A stretch of 64,000 nucleotides of DNA from Sebaldella termitidis ATCC 33386. Lineage in GTDB: Bacteria; Fusobacteriota; Fusobacteriia; Fusobacteriales; Leptotrichiaceae. The notes under the pieces are model-generated. The model was not told where the DNA came from and did no database searches. It saw only the letters and a list, made by a program, of their open reading frames with translations. A program made the translations under genes and the position numbers. The stretch is from positions 2,945,989 through 3,009,988 of the forward strand of contig NC_013517.1 in the NCBI RefSeq assembly GCF_000024405.1. Direction: 5' to 3'. This document shows positions 49,391-57,496 of the stretch, piece by piece. How positions within the stretch are numbered: position 1 is the stretch's first letter; each line of letters starts with the position of its first letter.

Positions 49391-51448
49391 TTACATATTC
49401 AATACAAAATTTTCTTTACTATTTTTCAAAACTTCATGAGTATACTCTTCTCTCATCTGTGACTGATACATTTTTGCATAAAGCCCGTCTTTTTCCACAA
49501 GTTCTTCGTGTGTTCCTCTTTCTACTATATTACCTTTATTCAGAACTATAAGCTGATCTGCATGTTTTACCGTAGAAAGTCTGTGCGCAATAATAAATGT
49601 AGTTCTGTTTTGTGATATTACGTTCAAAGCTTTTTGTATCATAATTTCAGTTTCAGTATCAATATTTGCAGTGGCCTCGTCCAGTATTAATATCTCCGGA
49701 TCATAGACCATTACCCTTGCAAAGGCAATAAGCTGTCTTTCACCAACAGAAAAATTTCTTCCCATATCCTCTACTGACTCGTGTATGCCGTTCGGCTGCT
49801 TATCAATAAAGCTCTGTGCGCCTATCTGACTCATTATCTCAAGAACTCTTTCTTCAGTAACATCATTATTATTAAAAGTTATATTTGAAAATAATGTCCC
49901 GCTGAAAAGCACAGGATCCTGAAGAACCATTCCCACATGGGCTCTGTAAGTCTGTACAGGATAATCCCTCAAAGATCTTCCGTCTATTACAATATCACCT
50001 TTCTGATAGTCATAAAACCTGAGCAGAACATTCATAAGCGAACTTTTCCCGCTTCCTGTATGACCCACGATTCCTATTGTATTCCCGGCAGGTATAATGA
50101 GATTTATATTTTTTAAAACATAATTTTCATTATCATAAGCAAAACTAAGATTTTTGAACTCCACATTTCCTTTCAATTCCAGATTTTCAGTACTGAATTC
50201 TAATTCCTTAGACGGAACATTCAAAAACATATCAAATATTCTTCTCGCCGAAACAATTGCCCTTTCGAATCTGTTCAAAACCCCGAAAAACCAGAACAAC
50301 GGTGCAAATGCGCTGTCTACATACTGTACAAACGCAAATACCGTACCTACTGATAAAATCATACTTCCGCTCAAAAATTCCCTTCCAAAATACACAAGTG
50401 TCAGTGTAATAGCCAGACGGCGTACAGTATGAGCCATACCGTCAGTATAAAGCGCACTTAACACAGCAAATTTCCTCTTATATTCCAGATAATCATCTGC
50501 CAGTACGTCGAATTCTGCTATTGACTCATCCTCATGTGTAAAGGCCTGAACTACTTCTATTCCCTGAAACTGTTCATTCATCATTGCGTTCATATTGGAC
50601 TGTATTTCCCTTGTTTCCTTAAAGTTTTCCGAAACATATTTTCTGTAAAGATACAGCCAGACTGCAATAATAGGAAGTATCAGCAATGCATAAGATGCAA
50701 GCTTTACATTCAGCAGAAACATTGCTATATATATAAAGACTACCTGCACTACAGCCTTAACTATTTCCAGAAGTGTATTTTCATATAATCCAAATATTGC
50801 ATTACTGTCGTGAACAATATAAGATACCACCTTTCCGTCAGGATAATCGCTGAAATACTGTACAGGAAGCTTCTGAAGCTGCTTGAATGCATCTTTCCTC
50901 AGATCAAACACTACCTTTGTTGCCAGTATTCTCAGGCTGTATCCGCATGTGTACATAAGACATGCAGCAGCCATATACAGTATAAAAATTGACAGTACCG
51001 CAAGTGTTGCCGATCCGACATACGGTTCATAAAAATTCCACACTTCATCTTTTGTAAGTATATTAAATCCGACATTACTTTCTTTATTATTTATAAAAAG
51101 TCTGTTATCCTTTATTTCTGCTTTCTCATCTGCAATATCAGAATTTATAAGCACATATCCTTCCTTAGTCAGAATTATGCTGTTTTTTTCTAATATATTA
51201 AGCTTACTGTTTTCCTCAATTCTGGTATAATATTTCCCCTTATAAAAAACTGATTTTTTTTCATCCTGTATTGTATTACTTACTGAAACAGGTCTGAACA
51301 TCCCCATAATATATTTATCTATAATTATCTTTGTCATCATTGTTCCCACTATAAATATAGTAGTGGAAAGCATTAAGGCAAAAAGACTGTAAAATAAAAA
51401 TCTTTTATATGGTTTTGTATAGGCCCACAGCTGTTTCCATATATACAT
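49391..51448 (-). CDS. ABC exporter half, BmrD-like (catalytically intact Walker B)
   Basis: The 685-residue half-transporter has an N-terminal membrane domain with six helices. A large insertion sits between the first two (about residues 40-135), as in BmrD/YheH. The nucleotide-binding domain has Walker A GHTGSGKSS, Walker B with catalytic Glu (LILDEATANID) and a degenerate signature FSVGERQ. Pairing with the upstream half, whose sites are complementary, gives one consensus and one degenerate ATP site, the mark of heterodimeric multidrug exporters. The start overlaps the upstream stop by one base. Confidence 0.93.
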   Translation of the reverse strand: MYIWKQLWAYTKPYKRFLFYSLFALMLSTTIFIVGTMMTKIIIDKYIMGMFRPVSVSNTIQDEKKSVFYKGKYYTRIEENSKLNILEKNSIILTKEGYVLINSDIADEKAEIKDNRLFINNKESNVGFNILTKDEVWNFYEPYVGSATLAVLSIFILYMAAACLMYTCGYSLRILATKVVFDLRKDAFKQLQKLPVQYFSDYPDGKVVSYIVHDSNAIFGLYENTLLEIVKAVVQVVFIYIAMFLLNVKLASYALLILPIIAVWLYLYRKYVSENFKETREIQSNMNAMMNEQFQGIEVVQAFTHEDESIAEFDVLADDYLEYKRKFAVLSALYTDGMAHTVRRLAITLTLVYFGREFLSGSMILSVGTVFAFVQYVDSAFAPLFWFFGVLNRFERAIVSARRIFDMFLNVPSKELEFSTENLELKGNVEFKNLSFAYDNENYVLKNINLIIPAGNTIGIVGHTGSGKSSLMNVLLRFYDYQKGDIVIDGRSLRDYPVQTYRAHVGMVLQDPVLFSGTLFSNITFNNNDVTEERVLEIMSQIGAQSFIDKQPNGIHESVEDMGRNFSVGERQLIAFARVMVYDPEILILDEATANIDTETEIMIQKALNVISQNRTTFIIAHRLSTVKHADQLIVLNKGNIVERGTHEELVEKDGLYAKMYQSQMREEYTHEVLKNSKENFVLNM

Positions 51449-53202
51449 TATTCCACCTCCTCTGATTCCTGAGTTGTCATTGTATTTTGCTCCATAAACT
51501 GATCATAATACCAGCCCCTAAGCTCCATGAGCTCTTCGTGAGTCCCTTTCTCCACTATAGTACCTTCCTGAAGAACAATTATGTAGTTCGCATCCCTTAC
51601 TGCCGATAATCTGTGAGCCACTATAATTTTTATCATCTCCGGATAATATTCCGCAATATTTCTGATTATATTTTCTTCCGTTTTCCCGTCAACGGCTGAT
51701 AATGAATCATCCAGAATCAAAACATTCCCGGCTCTCACAAAGGCCCTCGCCAGAGACAGTCTCTGCTTCTGCCCACCTGAAAGCATAACTCCCGATTCAC
51801 CGGTTACTGTTTCAAGACCGTTTGTTAATGTTCCTATATCCTTTGTAAAATCTGCATGCTCTATAGCTGCCATTATATCTTCACGGGAAGCATTCATATT
51901 TCCTAATCTGATATTTTCATAAACGGTTTTTGAAAAGACAATATGCTCCTGAGGCACATAAGCTATATGTTCTCTTATATTTTCCGCATTATACTCCGAT
52001 ATGCCGCAGTTATTTATCAGAATTTTTCCTTCTCCTAATTTATACTGACGTAAAAGCTGACGAATAATAGTAGTTTTCCCACTTCCTGTTGTCCCCACTA
52101 TTCCCAGTGTTTCACCGGTTTTTACAGCTATACTGAATGAATTAAGGCTTTTTACCTGAGAACCTGGATAAGAAAAACTGTAATTATCAAATTCTATACT
52201 TTCGATTTTCTCCAGACTCAAAGGATTTTCCGGAATAATTATATCACTTTCTTCATTATAGACAGCATCTATTCTTTCATAAGACCCGCTGCCTCTCTGT
52301 AATGTGTTAATAAAAGCACCAAGTGCGAAAACAGGCCATTCCAGCATCATTACATAAACAAAATACGTAACCAGTTTACCTGTTGTCATATTGCTTTTGA
52401 ATACATCCATAATTCCAAAATAGATTGCAAGTGTGGCAGCAATAGTAAATACACCTATAAATAAAGGCTCATACAGTGAAATAATCTTTGAAAAAGCTAT
52501 ACTTTTATCATAAGTTACCTGTGATTTTGAAAGAAGCTTTTCTATATCTTCTCTTTCTTTTGCATATGCTCTTATTACTCTTACTCCTACTATGGATTCA
52601 AGCACACTATTACTCAGAACACTCGTAGACTGCTGTCTTTCCTCATAAAGTTTCTCTATTGTTTTCTCCAGTTTATCTACACCAAATGGTATTATAAGAA
52701 TGGGAATCAAAACAATTATAGAAATTTTCGGATTAATAACAAACATACTGGAAATGAGCAGTGTCAGATAAAGTGAAGCTTCAGCCAGCATCAAAAATCC
52801 AAAATCCACTGCTTCGCTTACAGCATTGACATCCTCTGTTGCTCTGGACATAAGGTCACCTGTCTGATACTTCTTAAAAAATTTTCCGTCCATTCTGATA
52901 ATATGTCTAAAAAATTTCTTTAGTACTTTAAAAGAAAGAATATTGGCATTCTGAATAAAAATATAGTTCCATATACCTGTCGTAATATAACCTATTACTA
53001 TTATGGAAACTAATACTATTGTTATCTGTGTCAGTTTTGACCCTGTGAGCGTTCTCATTGTCATCTGATCTATTGTATATCCTGTGATCCATGGAACAAT
53101 CAATGAAAATACGTCTCCTATCAGCAGCATTAAAAGCACTAACAGATATCTCCATTTCATCTCTTTTATGAACCAGCCCAGCTGCCTAAATATTTTTATC
53201 AT
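51448..53202 (-). CDS. ABC exporter half, BmrC-like (degenerate catalytic residue)
   Basis: The 584-residue half-transporter has six membrane helices and a nucleotide-binding domain with Walker A GTTGSGKTT (370-378), intact signature LSGGQ (474-478) and Walker B LILDDS, where Asp499 replaces the catalytic Glu. Length and the Asp match BmrC/YheI of the BmrCD drug exporter. AAGGAGGAG precedes the ATG. The 5' region carries a leader ORF and terminator, as at bmrBCD in Bacillus subtilis (known ribosome-mediated attenuation). It probably exports drugs or lipids. Confidence 0.93.
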   Translation of the reverse strand: MIKIFRQLGWFIKEMKWRYLLVLLMLLIGDVFSLIVPWITGYTIDQMTMRTLTGSKLTQITIVLVSIIVIGYITTGIWNYIFIQNANILSFKVLKKFFRHIIRMDGKFFKKYQTGDLMSRATEDVNAVSEAVDFGFLMLAEASLYLTLLISSMFVINPKISIIVLIPILIIPFGVDKLEKTIEKLYEERQQSTSVLSNSVLESIVGVRVIRAYAKEREDIEKLLSKSQVTYDKSIAFSKIISLYEPLFIGVFTIAATLAIYFGIMDVFKSNMTTGKLVTYFVYVMMLEWPVFALGAFINTLQRGSGSYERIDAVYNEESDIIIPENPLSLEKIESIEFDNYSFSYPGSQVKSLNSFSIAVKTGETLGIVGTTGSGKTTIIRQLLRQYKLGEGKILINNCGISEYNAENIREHIAYVPQEHIVFSKTVYENIRLGNMNASREDIMAAIEHADFTKDIGTLTNGLETVTGESGVMLSGGQKQRLSLARAFVRAGNVLILDDSLSAVDGKTEENIIRNIAEYYPEMIKIIVAHRLSAVRDANYIIVLQEGTIVEKGTHEELMELRGWYYDQFMEQNTMTTQESEEVE

Positions 53203-53305
53203 TTCTTTTCTCCTCCTTAAAACAATATTTTATTTTTTGCCTTTATTCTCTCTTTTTAGCACTCACTCCCATCTATAATTTCTAATTTATTAAAATTTTT
53301 ATAAT

Positions 53306-53332
53306 AAAAAAAGTAAGGTTTAGCACCCTACT
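53306..53332 (-). terminator. Attenuator terminator before the ABC exporter genes
   Basis: Minus-strand AGTAGGGT-GCTAA-ACCTTACT forms an 8-bp stem (one G-U pair) followed by seven T residues. It lies about 70 bp after the leader ORF stop and about 105 bp before the exporter start codon, so it would end transcription ahead of the structural genes. Confidence 0.85.
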
Positions 53333-53363
53333 AAAATTTTATTGCCTGTTTTTAAATAAAACT

Positions 53364-53426
53364 TTGAGCTGCGCCTCTAAAATAGAGGCTGCATACCCCT
53401 ATTTATATATGAGAACAAAGGCTCAA
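53364..53426 (-). promoter_or_regulatory. Alternative RNA stems in the exporter leader
   Basis: A perfect 7-bp hairpin GCCTCTA-TTT-TAGAGGC (53373-53389) is extended by TGC/GCA. TTGAGC within the leader ORF (53421-53426) is complementary to GCTCAA (53364-53369). A further stem AAAGTTTTATT / AATAAAATTTT begins at that GCTCAA segment and reaches the terminator. These pairings cannot all coexist, as expected for an attenuator switch. Confidence 0.65.
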
Positions 53427-53492
53427 CACTGATACGTCTGCTTTTGTTCTGTTTGTATTTGATTTTTTTCCCGCAAATAATTTAATATCCAT
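53403..53492 (-). CDS. 29-residue leader peptide of the ABC exporter
   Basis: A 29-codon frame starts with ATG 53492 and ends with TAA 53403. It begins MDIKLFAGKK and ends LSLCSHI. A strong ribosome binding site (GAAGGTGAG) sits at the right distance, and a consensus promoter lies upstream. The peptide has no signal sequence. Because its last codons overlap TTGAGC, which can pair with a downstream segment before the terminator, ribosome position could decide whether the terminator forms. This is the arrangement of BmrB, although the peptide sequence is not one I recognise. Confidence 0.75.
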   Translation of the reverse strand: MDIKLFAGKKSNTNRTKADVSVLSLCSHI

Positions 53493-53536
53493 GTTCTCAC
53501 CTTCTTTCTTTATAATTTTAAAATTTATCTCCCAAA

Positions 53537-53566
53537 ATCTTAACATATACATATCTGTGATGTCAA
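53537..53566 (-). promoter_or_regulatory. Promoter of the exporter leader
   Basis: Minus-strand TTGACA (53561-53566), an 18-bp spacer and TAAGAT (53537-53542) lie about 45 bp upstream of the leader ATG. Confidence 0.85.
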
Positions 53567-53587
53567 GGTTTTTTTATTGTTTTTAAA

Positions 53588-53603
53588 GGGATTGAAATAT
53601 CCC
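53588..53603 (-). terminator. Short terminator of malQ
   Basis: Minus-strand GGGAT-ATTTCA-ATCCC is followed by TTTAAAAA. It separates malQ from the exporter promoter. Confidence 0.55.
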
Positions 53604-53627
53604 GATGTTTAATATTTAAGCTTATTT

Positions 53628-55118
53628 TTATCTTCCGTAAAGCTTAGTTATTCTTTTTATTTCATCAGATAGAACTGTTGTCAAAGCTTCTTCCTTCATT
53701 CTCCATTTCCAGTTACCGTCAGCAACTCCCGGTATATTCATTCTAGCTTCACTGTCCAGTCCCAAAAAATCCTGCATCGGAGCCAGAGCCATATTAGCTA
53801 CTGATCTCCAGGCAGCTTTTATAAAACGCCAGTGGATCTCATTATCTGTATAAATATCAAAGTAATCCCTTACATATTCTTTATCATGCTCACTTGCCTT
53901 AGAATACCATCCTGTAATCGTATCATTATCATGTGTCCCGGTATACACTACACAATTATGATCATAAGAATGTGTAAGATAATCATTTTCTTCATCCGAA
54001 TCAAAAGCAAACTGCAATATTTTCATACCCGGAAACCCTGTTTCATTTCGCAGCTCTACTACTTCATTTGTAAGATTTCCAAGATCTTCAGCTATTATTG
54101 GCAGATCACCAAGTGCAGCTTTTATGGAATTAAAAAAATCTATTCCCGGTCCCTTTCTCCACTCACCTATTATAGCAGTTTTTTCTCCTGCCGGTACTGC
54201 CCAATACGACTCAAATCCCCGAAAATGATCTATTCTTATGATATCTGCCGTCTTAAGATTAGCTCTCACTCTTTCTATCCACCATTTATAACCGCCCTCC
54301 TTTAATTTCTCCCAATCAAACAAAGGATTACCCCAAAGCTGTCCTGTTTCGCTGAAATAATCAGGCGGAACACCTGCCACATCAATCGGCTTTCTTTCTT
54401 TATCAAATAAAAATATTTCCGGATTTGCCCATGCATCTGCACTGTCAAAAGCAACAAAAATCGGAATATCTCCTATTATACTGATACCTTTTGAATTAGC
54501 ATAGCCTTTTATCTTTGCCCACTGATTGAAAAAAAGATACTGCACAAAATTATTATACTCTATATCATCTTTCAGAAGTTTTTTATATTTTTTCAAAGCA
54601 CTTTCTTTTCTGAGCAGTATATCTTCGTCCCACTTTGACCACTCCTGACCCTTAAAATAGTATTTCAAAGAAATAAACAGCGAATAATCCTCCAGCCAAA
54701 AAGAATTTTCAGATTTAAAAATTTCTATTTCAAATTTCATCTGCTCATTATCTGCTTTTTTATAATTTTCATAAGCCTTTCGAAGTAAAGGAAGCTTATT
54801 CTTATAAAGAAGTCCGTAATCTATGCTTTTAGGATCACTGCCCAGCTCAGCTTTATCTGCATCTGCAGTTTCCAGTAAACCTAAATTAATTAAATTTTCC
54901 AGATCAATCAGATAAGAATTTCCTGCAAAAGCTGAAAAACACTGATATGGTGAATCCCCATATCCGGTAGGTCCCAATGGAAAAACCTGCCATAGCTTCT
55001 GATTTGACCTGTCTAAAAAATCAATAAACTCTATTGCACTGTTCCCTAATGTGCCAATACCATATTTTCCATATAGTGATGACGGATGCAGTAAAATCCC
55101 CGAGCTTCTTGGAAACAT
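53628..55118 (-). CDS. malQ: 4-alpha-glucanotransferase
   Basis: The 496-residue GH77 enzyme transfers alpha-1,4-glucan segments in maltodextrin and glycogen metabolism. It has SSGILLHPSSLYGKYGIGTLG at the N-terminus, QVFPLGPTGYGDSPYQCFSAFAGN, the nucleophile region DIIRIDHFRGFESYWAVPAGE, the acid IIAEDLG and YTGTHDNDT. Length matches short bacterial MalQ. AGGAGG precedes the ATG. With the intracellular amylase nearby it likely recycles oligosaccharides. It is cytoplasmic. Confidence 0.95.
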   Translation of the reverse strand: MFPRSSGILLHPSSLYGKYGIGTLGNSAIEFIDFLDRSNQKLWQVFPLGPTGYGDSPYQCFSAFAGNSYLIDLENLINLGLLETADADKAELGSDPKSIDYGLLYKNKLPLLRKAYENYKKADNEQMKFEIEIFKSENSFWLEDYSLFISLKYYFKGQEWSKWDEDILLRKESALKKYKKLLKDDIEYNNFVQYLFFNQWAKIKGYANSKGISIIGDIPIFVAFDSADAWANPEIFLFDKERKPIDVAGVPPDYFSETGQLWGNPLFDWEKLKEGGYKWWIERVRANLKTADIIRIDHFRGFESYWAVPAGEKTAIIGEWRKGPGIDFFNSIKAALGDLPIIAEDLGNLTNEVVELRNETGFPGMKILQFAFDSDEENDYLTHSYDHNCVVYTGTHDNDTITGWYSKASEHDKEYVRDYFDIYTDNEIHWRFIKAAWRSVANMALAPMQDFLGLDSEARMNIPGVADGNWKWRMKEEALTTVLSDEIKRITKLYGR

Positions 55119-55284
55119 ATAAAACCTCCTGATATTTTAATTTATCTGCTTTAACATTTCATCTATCATGGTTTTAATATAACATATCTCCTATTATTTG
55201 TCACTTAATTTAATTATTTTATGTATAAATTTTGTATTTCAAATTACTTTCAACGATATATTTTGAATATACAATTATTTTAAA

Positions 55285-55314
55285 TTGACATTTATTTCAT
55301 TTATCTGATATAAT
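55285..55314 (+). promoter_or_regulatory. Promoter of the DUF1858 gene
   Basis: TTGACA (55285-55290), an 18-bp spacer and TATAAT (55309-55314) form a consensus promoter. Its position rules out translation from the upstream ATG at 55318. Confidence 0.88.
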
Positions 55315-55341
55315 TAGATGAAATTAGGAGGTGTCGTTATA

Positions 55342-55554
55342 ATGGCAAAAGTTACTAAAGAAATGAATATCATGGAGGCTGTGGAAAAATACCCTATTAT
55401 AGCACAGGTGCTTATGAGATATGGTTTGGGTTGTGTGGGATGTATAATATCTACAGCGGAAACTCTTGGTGAAGGGATTGCTGCCCACGGCTTGAATGCT
55501 GATATTATCATCGAAGAAGTTAACATGATTTTAGATAAACAGGAAGCTGAATAA
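55342..55554 (+). CDS. DUF1858 disulfide-type small protein
   Basis: The 70-residue protein has the hydrid-cluster-associated redox-disulfide (DUF1858, TIGR03980) pattern: NIMEAVEKYPIIAQVLMRYGLGCVGCI with the CxxC pair at residues 31 and 34, then TLGEGIAAHGL. Such proteins are common in anaerobes and probably have a thiol-redox or metal role. The start at 55342 follows AGGAGG. The -10 element lies at 55309-55314, so the transcript begins close to 55320. Confidence 0.88.
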   Translation: MAKVTKEMNIMEAVEKYPIIAQVLMRYGLGCVGCIISTAETLGEGIAAHGLNADIIIEEVNMILDKQEAE

Positions 55555-55581
55555 TCTTGCTTTAATATTGAAAAATTGTTC

Positions 55582-55631
55582 CCTCTTTAAGTATACACTG
55601 ACTTTTCGGTGTTATTTAAAGAGGTTTTTAT
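55582..55631 (+). terminator. Terminator of the DUF1858 gene
   Basis: CCTCTTTAA (55582-55590) and TTAAAGAGG (55616-55624) form a 9-bp stem with an inner small stem, followed by TTTTTA. Confidence 0.85.
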
Positions 55632-55712
55632 TTGGGGAAATACTTATTTTCAATACCTGTACCAGCTCCGCAATCACTTTATATGCATTTTTACTAATAT
55701 TGAAAAATTCTT

Positions 55713-55742
55713 CTTGACAATAAAGCATATTTTATGGTATCA
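55713..55742 (+). promoter_or_regulatory. Promoter of tRNA-Ser and tRNA-Arg
   Basis: TTGACA (55713-55718), an 18-bp spacer and TATCAT (55737-55742) lie about 60 bp before tRNA-Ser. Confidence 0.8.
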
Positions 55743-55803
55743 TCTTTCTTGCGATGATTAGAAAAGAGGTTACTTTTCTGTAATTGCAGAATTTTATATC
55801 TGT

Positions 55804-55895
55804 GGAGAAGTGGCAGAGTGGCCGAATGCGCTCCCCTGCTAAGGGAGTATCCGGGGAAACTTGGATCGAGGGTTCAAATCCCTCCTTCTCCGCCA
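55804..55895 (+). tRNA. tRNA-Ser (GCT)
   Basis: This is a 92-nt type II cloverleaf with a long variable arm and encoded CCA. The acceptor is GGAGAAG/CTTCTCC and the anticodon loop CTGCTAA gives GCT. Confidence 0.95.
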
Positions 55896-55909
55896 TTTTT
55901 TTATTTTAT

Positions 55910-55986
55910 GTACCCATAGCTCAATTGGATAGAGTGTCTGGCTACGGACCAGAAGGTTAGGGGTTCGACTCCTCTTGGGTACGCCA
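55910..55986 (+). tRNA. tRNA-Arg (ACG)
   Basis: This is a 77-nt cloverleaf with acceptor GTACCCA/TGGGTAC, anticodon loop CTACGGA (ACG, normally edited to ICG) and encoded CCA. It lies 15 bp after tRNA-Ser and borders the prophage region, so its 3' end is a candidate attachment site. Confidence 0.95.
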
Positions 55987-55989
55987 TCA

Positions 55990-56018
55990 CTAAACCCTAA
56001 CCAATTTAATTTGGTTTT
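55990..56018 (+). terminator. Terminator of the tRNA pair
   Basis: AACCA and TGGTT arms around an AT-rich loop, followed by TTTAAG, lie just after tRNA-Arg. The stem is short. Confidence 0.45.
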
Positions 56019-56220
56019 AAGTATAGATGATATGAGTAGAAATTATTCTGCTCTTTTTTTATTTCTCTTAACAGCAATATTCTAGCTACTTTCAGACTTT
56101 AATAATTACACCTGTTTTGCTTTTTTGAAATATAAATATACTTTAATGTTCGTTATATTGATTTTTTGCAACAAAAAAGTTATAATTTGTCTAACATCAA
56201 TTAAGCTGAGGTAAAAAAAT

Positions 56221-56496
56221 ATGGAAAATTATTATTACTTTTTTAAAGGTATAAGGAAAACAGAGAAAATCTGGGAATGGTTTGAAATCGTATATGGTAA
56301 GAATCCCCGCGTGGAATTAATCCATGTTGCACCTGTCACATTTTCTGTAGATAATACAGTATATACTATTCGATATAAAAGTAAGTGGGATAAGATTTAC
56401 TGCATTAGACTGCACGGAAGAGATTCACACAATCATTGTGATTACCTACTTAAAATAGAAAAATTCCTGAATAAGTTGAAAGAAACAGCTTATTAA
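56221..56496 (+). CDS. Hypothetical 91-residue protein at the prophage edge
   Basis: The 91-residue soluble protein is rich in aromatics (ENYYYFFKGIRKTEKIWEWF) with a KWDKIYCIRLHGRDSHNHCDYL segment carrying several His and Cys residues. It has no signal peptide or helix-turn-helix I can identify. It is transcribed against the phage genes and lies between tRNA-Arg and the lysis region, where phages often carry accessory (moron) genes. GAGGTAAA precedes the ATG. Confidence 0.6.
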   Translation: MENYYYFFKGIRKTEKIWEWFEIVYGKNPRVELIHVAPVTFSVDNTVYTIRYKSKWDKIYCIRLHGRDSHNHCDYLLKIEKFLNKLKETAY

Positions 56497-56497
56497 A

Positions 56498-56520
56498 AAA
56501 AGAACCTTATAGGTTCTTTT
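56498..56520. terminator. Bidirectional terminator at the prophage end
   Basis: AAAAGAACCT and AGGTTCTTTT form a perfect 10-bp stem with a three-base loop between two convergent genes. Confidence 0.85.
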
Positions 56521-57139
56521 ATTTTTCCGATTCATAGTATTTATAGATTACATCTATTAATGTTGTCCGGACTTTCTTCAGATGATTTTCTACTTTATTC
56601 TTGAGAAAATCATAATTTGTTTCTTGCTTCTCTATCTCTTCTATGAATATCTTTTTTATATCCTCATTCAAATTTATGTTTTTATCTATAAGATCTACTA
56701 TTCTTTTGTCTTGTGTCATCTGATAGACTTTACTATGAAGATCTGTTTTAAATTTATTTACTTGATTATCTATTTTAGAGTTTAAATGATTTATATTCTC
56801 TTTAAAATGATTATGATCTATTATTTCAAATAATCCCCCTTGCAATGTATTTAGTTCTTCCAGTATGACAGCATTCAAAGATATTTTCATTCCACTAATA
56901 TTATTATCAAGTTTATTGTCTATTATATCTAAGTGATTAAACACTTTCAAGAATTGTTTATCATTCATTTTGTCATTCATTTTTATCTGTCTTGAATTCC
57001 TGTCTAATTTATCTACTATTGTATCTATCTTTTTTAAAAATGCATCCTGAAATTTCTTAGACTGCAATATAAAAACAACTGCTATTATTATTAAAATACC
57101 GTTTTCCGCTGCCAATTTCACTAATACTCCTATCGTCAT
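56519..57139 (-). CDS. Phage membrane-anchored coiled-coil protein
   Basis: The 206-residue protein has one N-terminal transmembrane helix (residues 7-26: AAENGILIIIAVVFILQ) and then long amphipathic segments rich in K, D, N and I (IDTIVDKLDRNSRQIKMND, NHLDIIDNKLDNNISG), consistent with a coiled coil. It is the last gene of the prophage lysis region. It could be a spanin-like or superinfection-related envelope protein; nothing decides this. AAGGAG precedes the ATG. Confidence 0.6.
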   Translation of the reverse strand: MTIGVLVKLAAENGILIIIAVVFILQSKKFQDAFLKKIDTIVDKLDRNSRQIKMNDKMNDKQFLKVFNHLDIIDNKLDNNISGMKISLNAVILEELNTLQGGLFEIIDHNHFKENINHLNSKIDNQVNKFKTDLHSKVYQMTQDKRIVDLIDKNINLNEDIKKIFIEEIEKQETNYDFLKNKVENHLKKVRTTLIDVIYKYYESEK

Positions 57140-57167
57140 ATTTTATGCTCCTTATAGTGTTAAAGTA

Positions 57168-57485
57168 TTATTTTGCTTCTATTACATCCTTATTCTTGTT
57201 AAACACCGCATTTATTAACCATTCTATTACTTTCTGAGGTATGAATTTCAATATACTATTTTTATAAAAGTTTTGTTTCATCAACCATTTTAAGGCGAAT
57301 TCTAATTTTTCCCTGCCTTTCAAATGTAGCACAGCTTCTGCTTTTATGGTACTGGCAAGCATTAATACTTGTGTTTTCCTATAAGTCCACAGGAACCAAC
57401 CTAAACCAATTACTCCTAAAATTAAAACTGTGTTCAGTATAGGATTTTGCATATAAAATGTTGTTGCTATTTTCAAATAATTCAT
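57168..57485 (-). CDS. Small phage membrane protein, possible holin
   Basis: The 105-residue protein has one clear membrane helix (PILNTVLILGVIGLGWFLW, about 15-33), then a charged helical part with KAEAVLHLKGREKLEFALKWLM, which recalls the C-terminal region of LLH-type holins. Its position next to the amidase gene supports a holin role (inference). AGGAGGAATAA precedes the ATG. Confidence 0.55.
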   Translation of the reverse strand: MNYLKIATTFYMQNPILNTVLILGVIGLGWFLWTYRKTQVLMLASTIKAEAVLHLKGREKLEFALKWLMKQNFYKNSILKFIPQKVIEWLINAVFNKNKDVIEAK

Positions 57486-57496
57486 ATTTATTCCTC

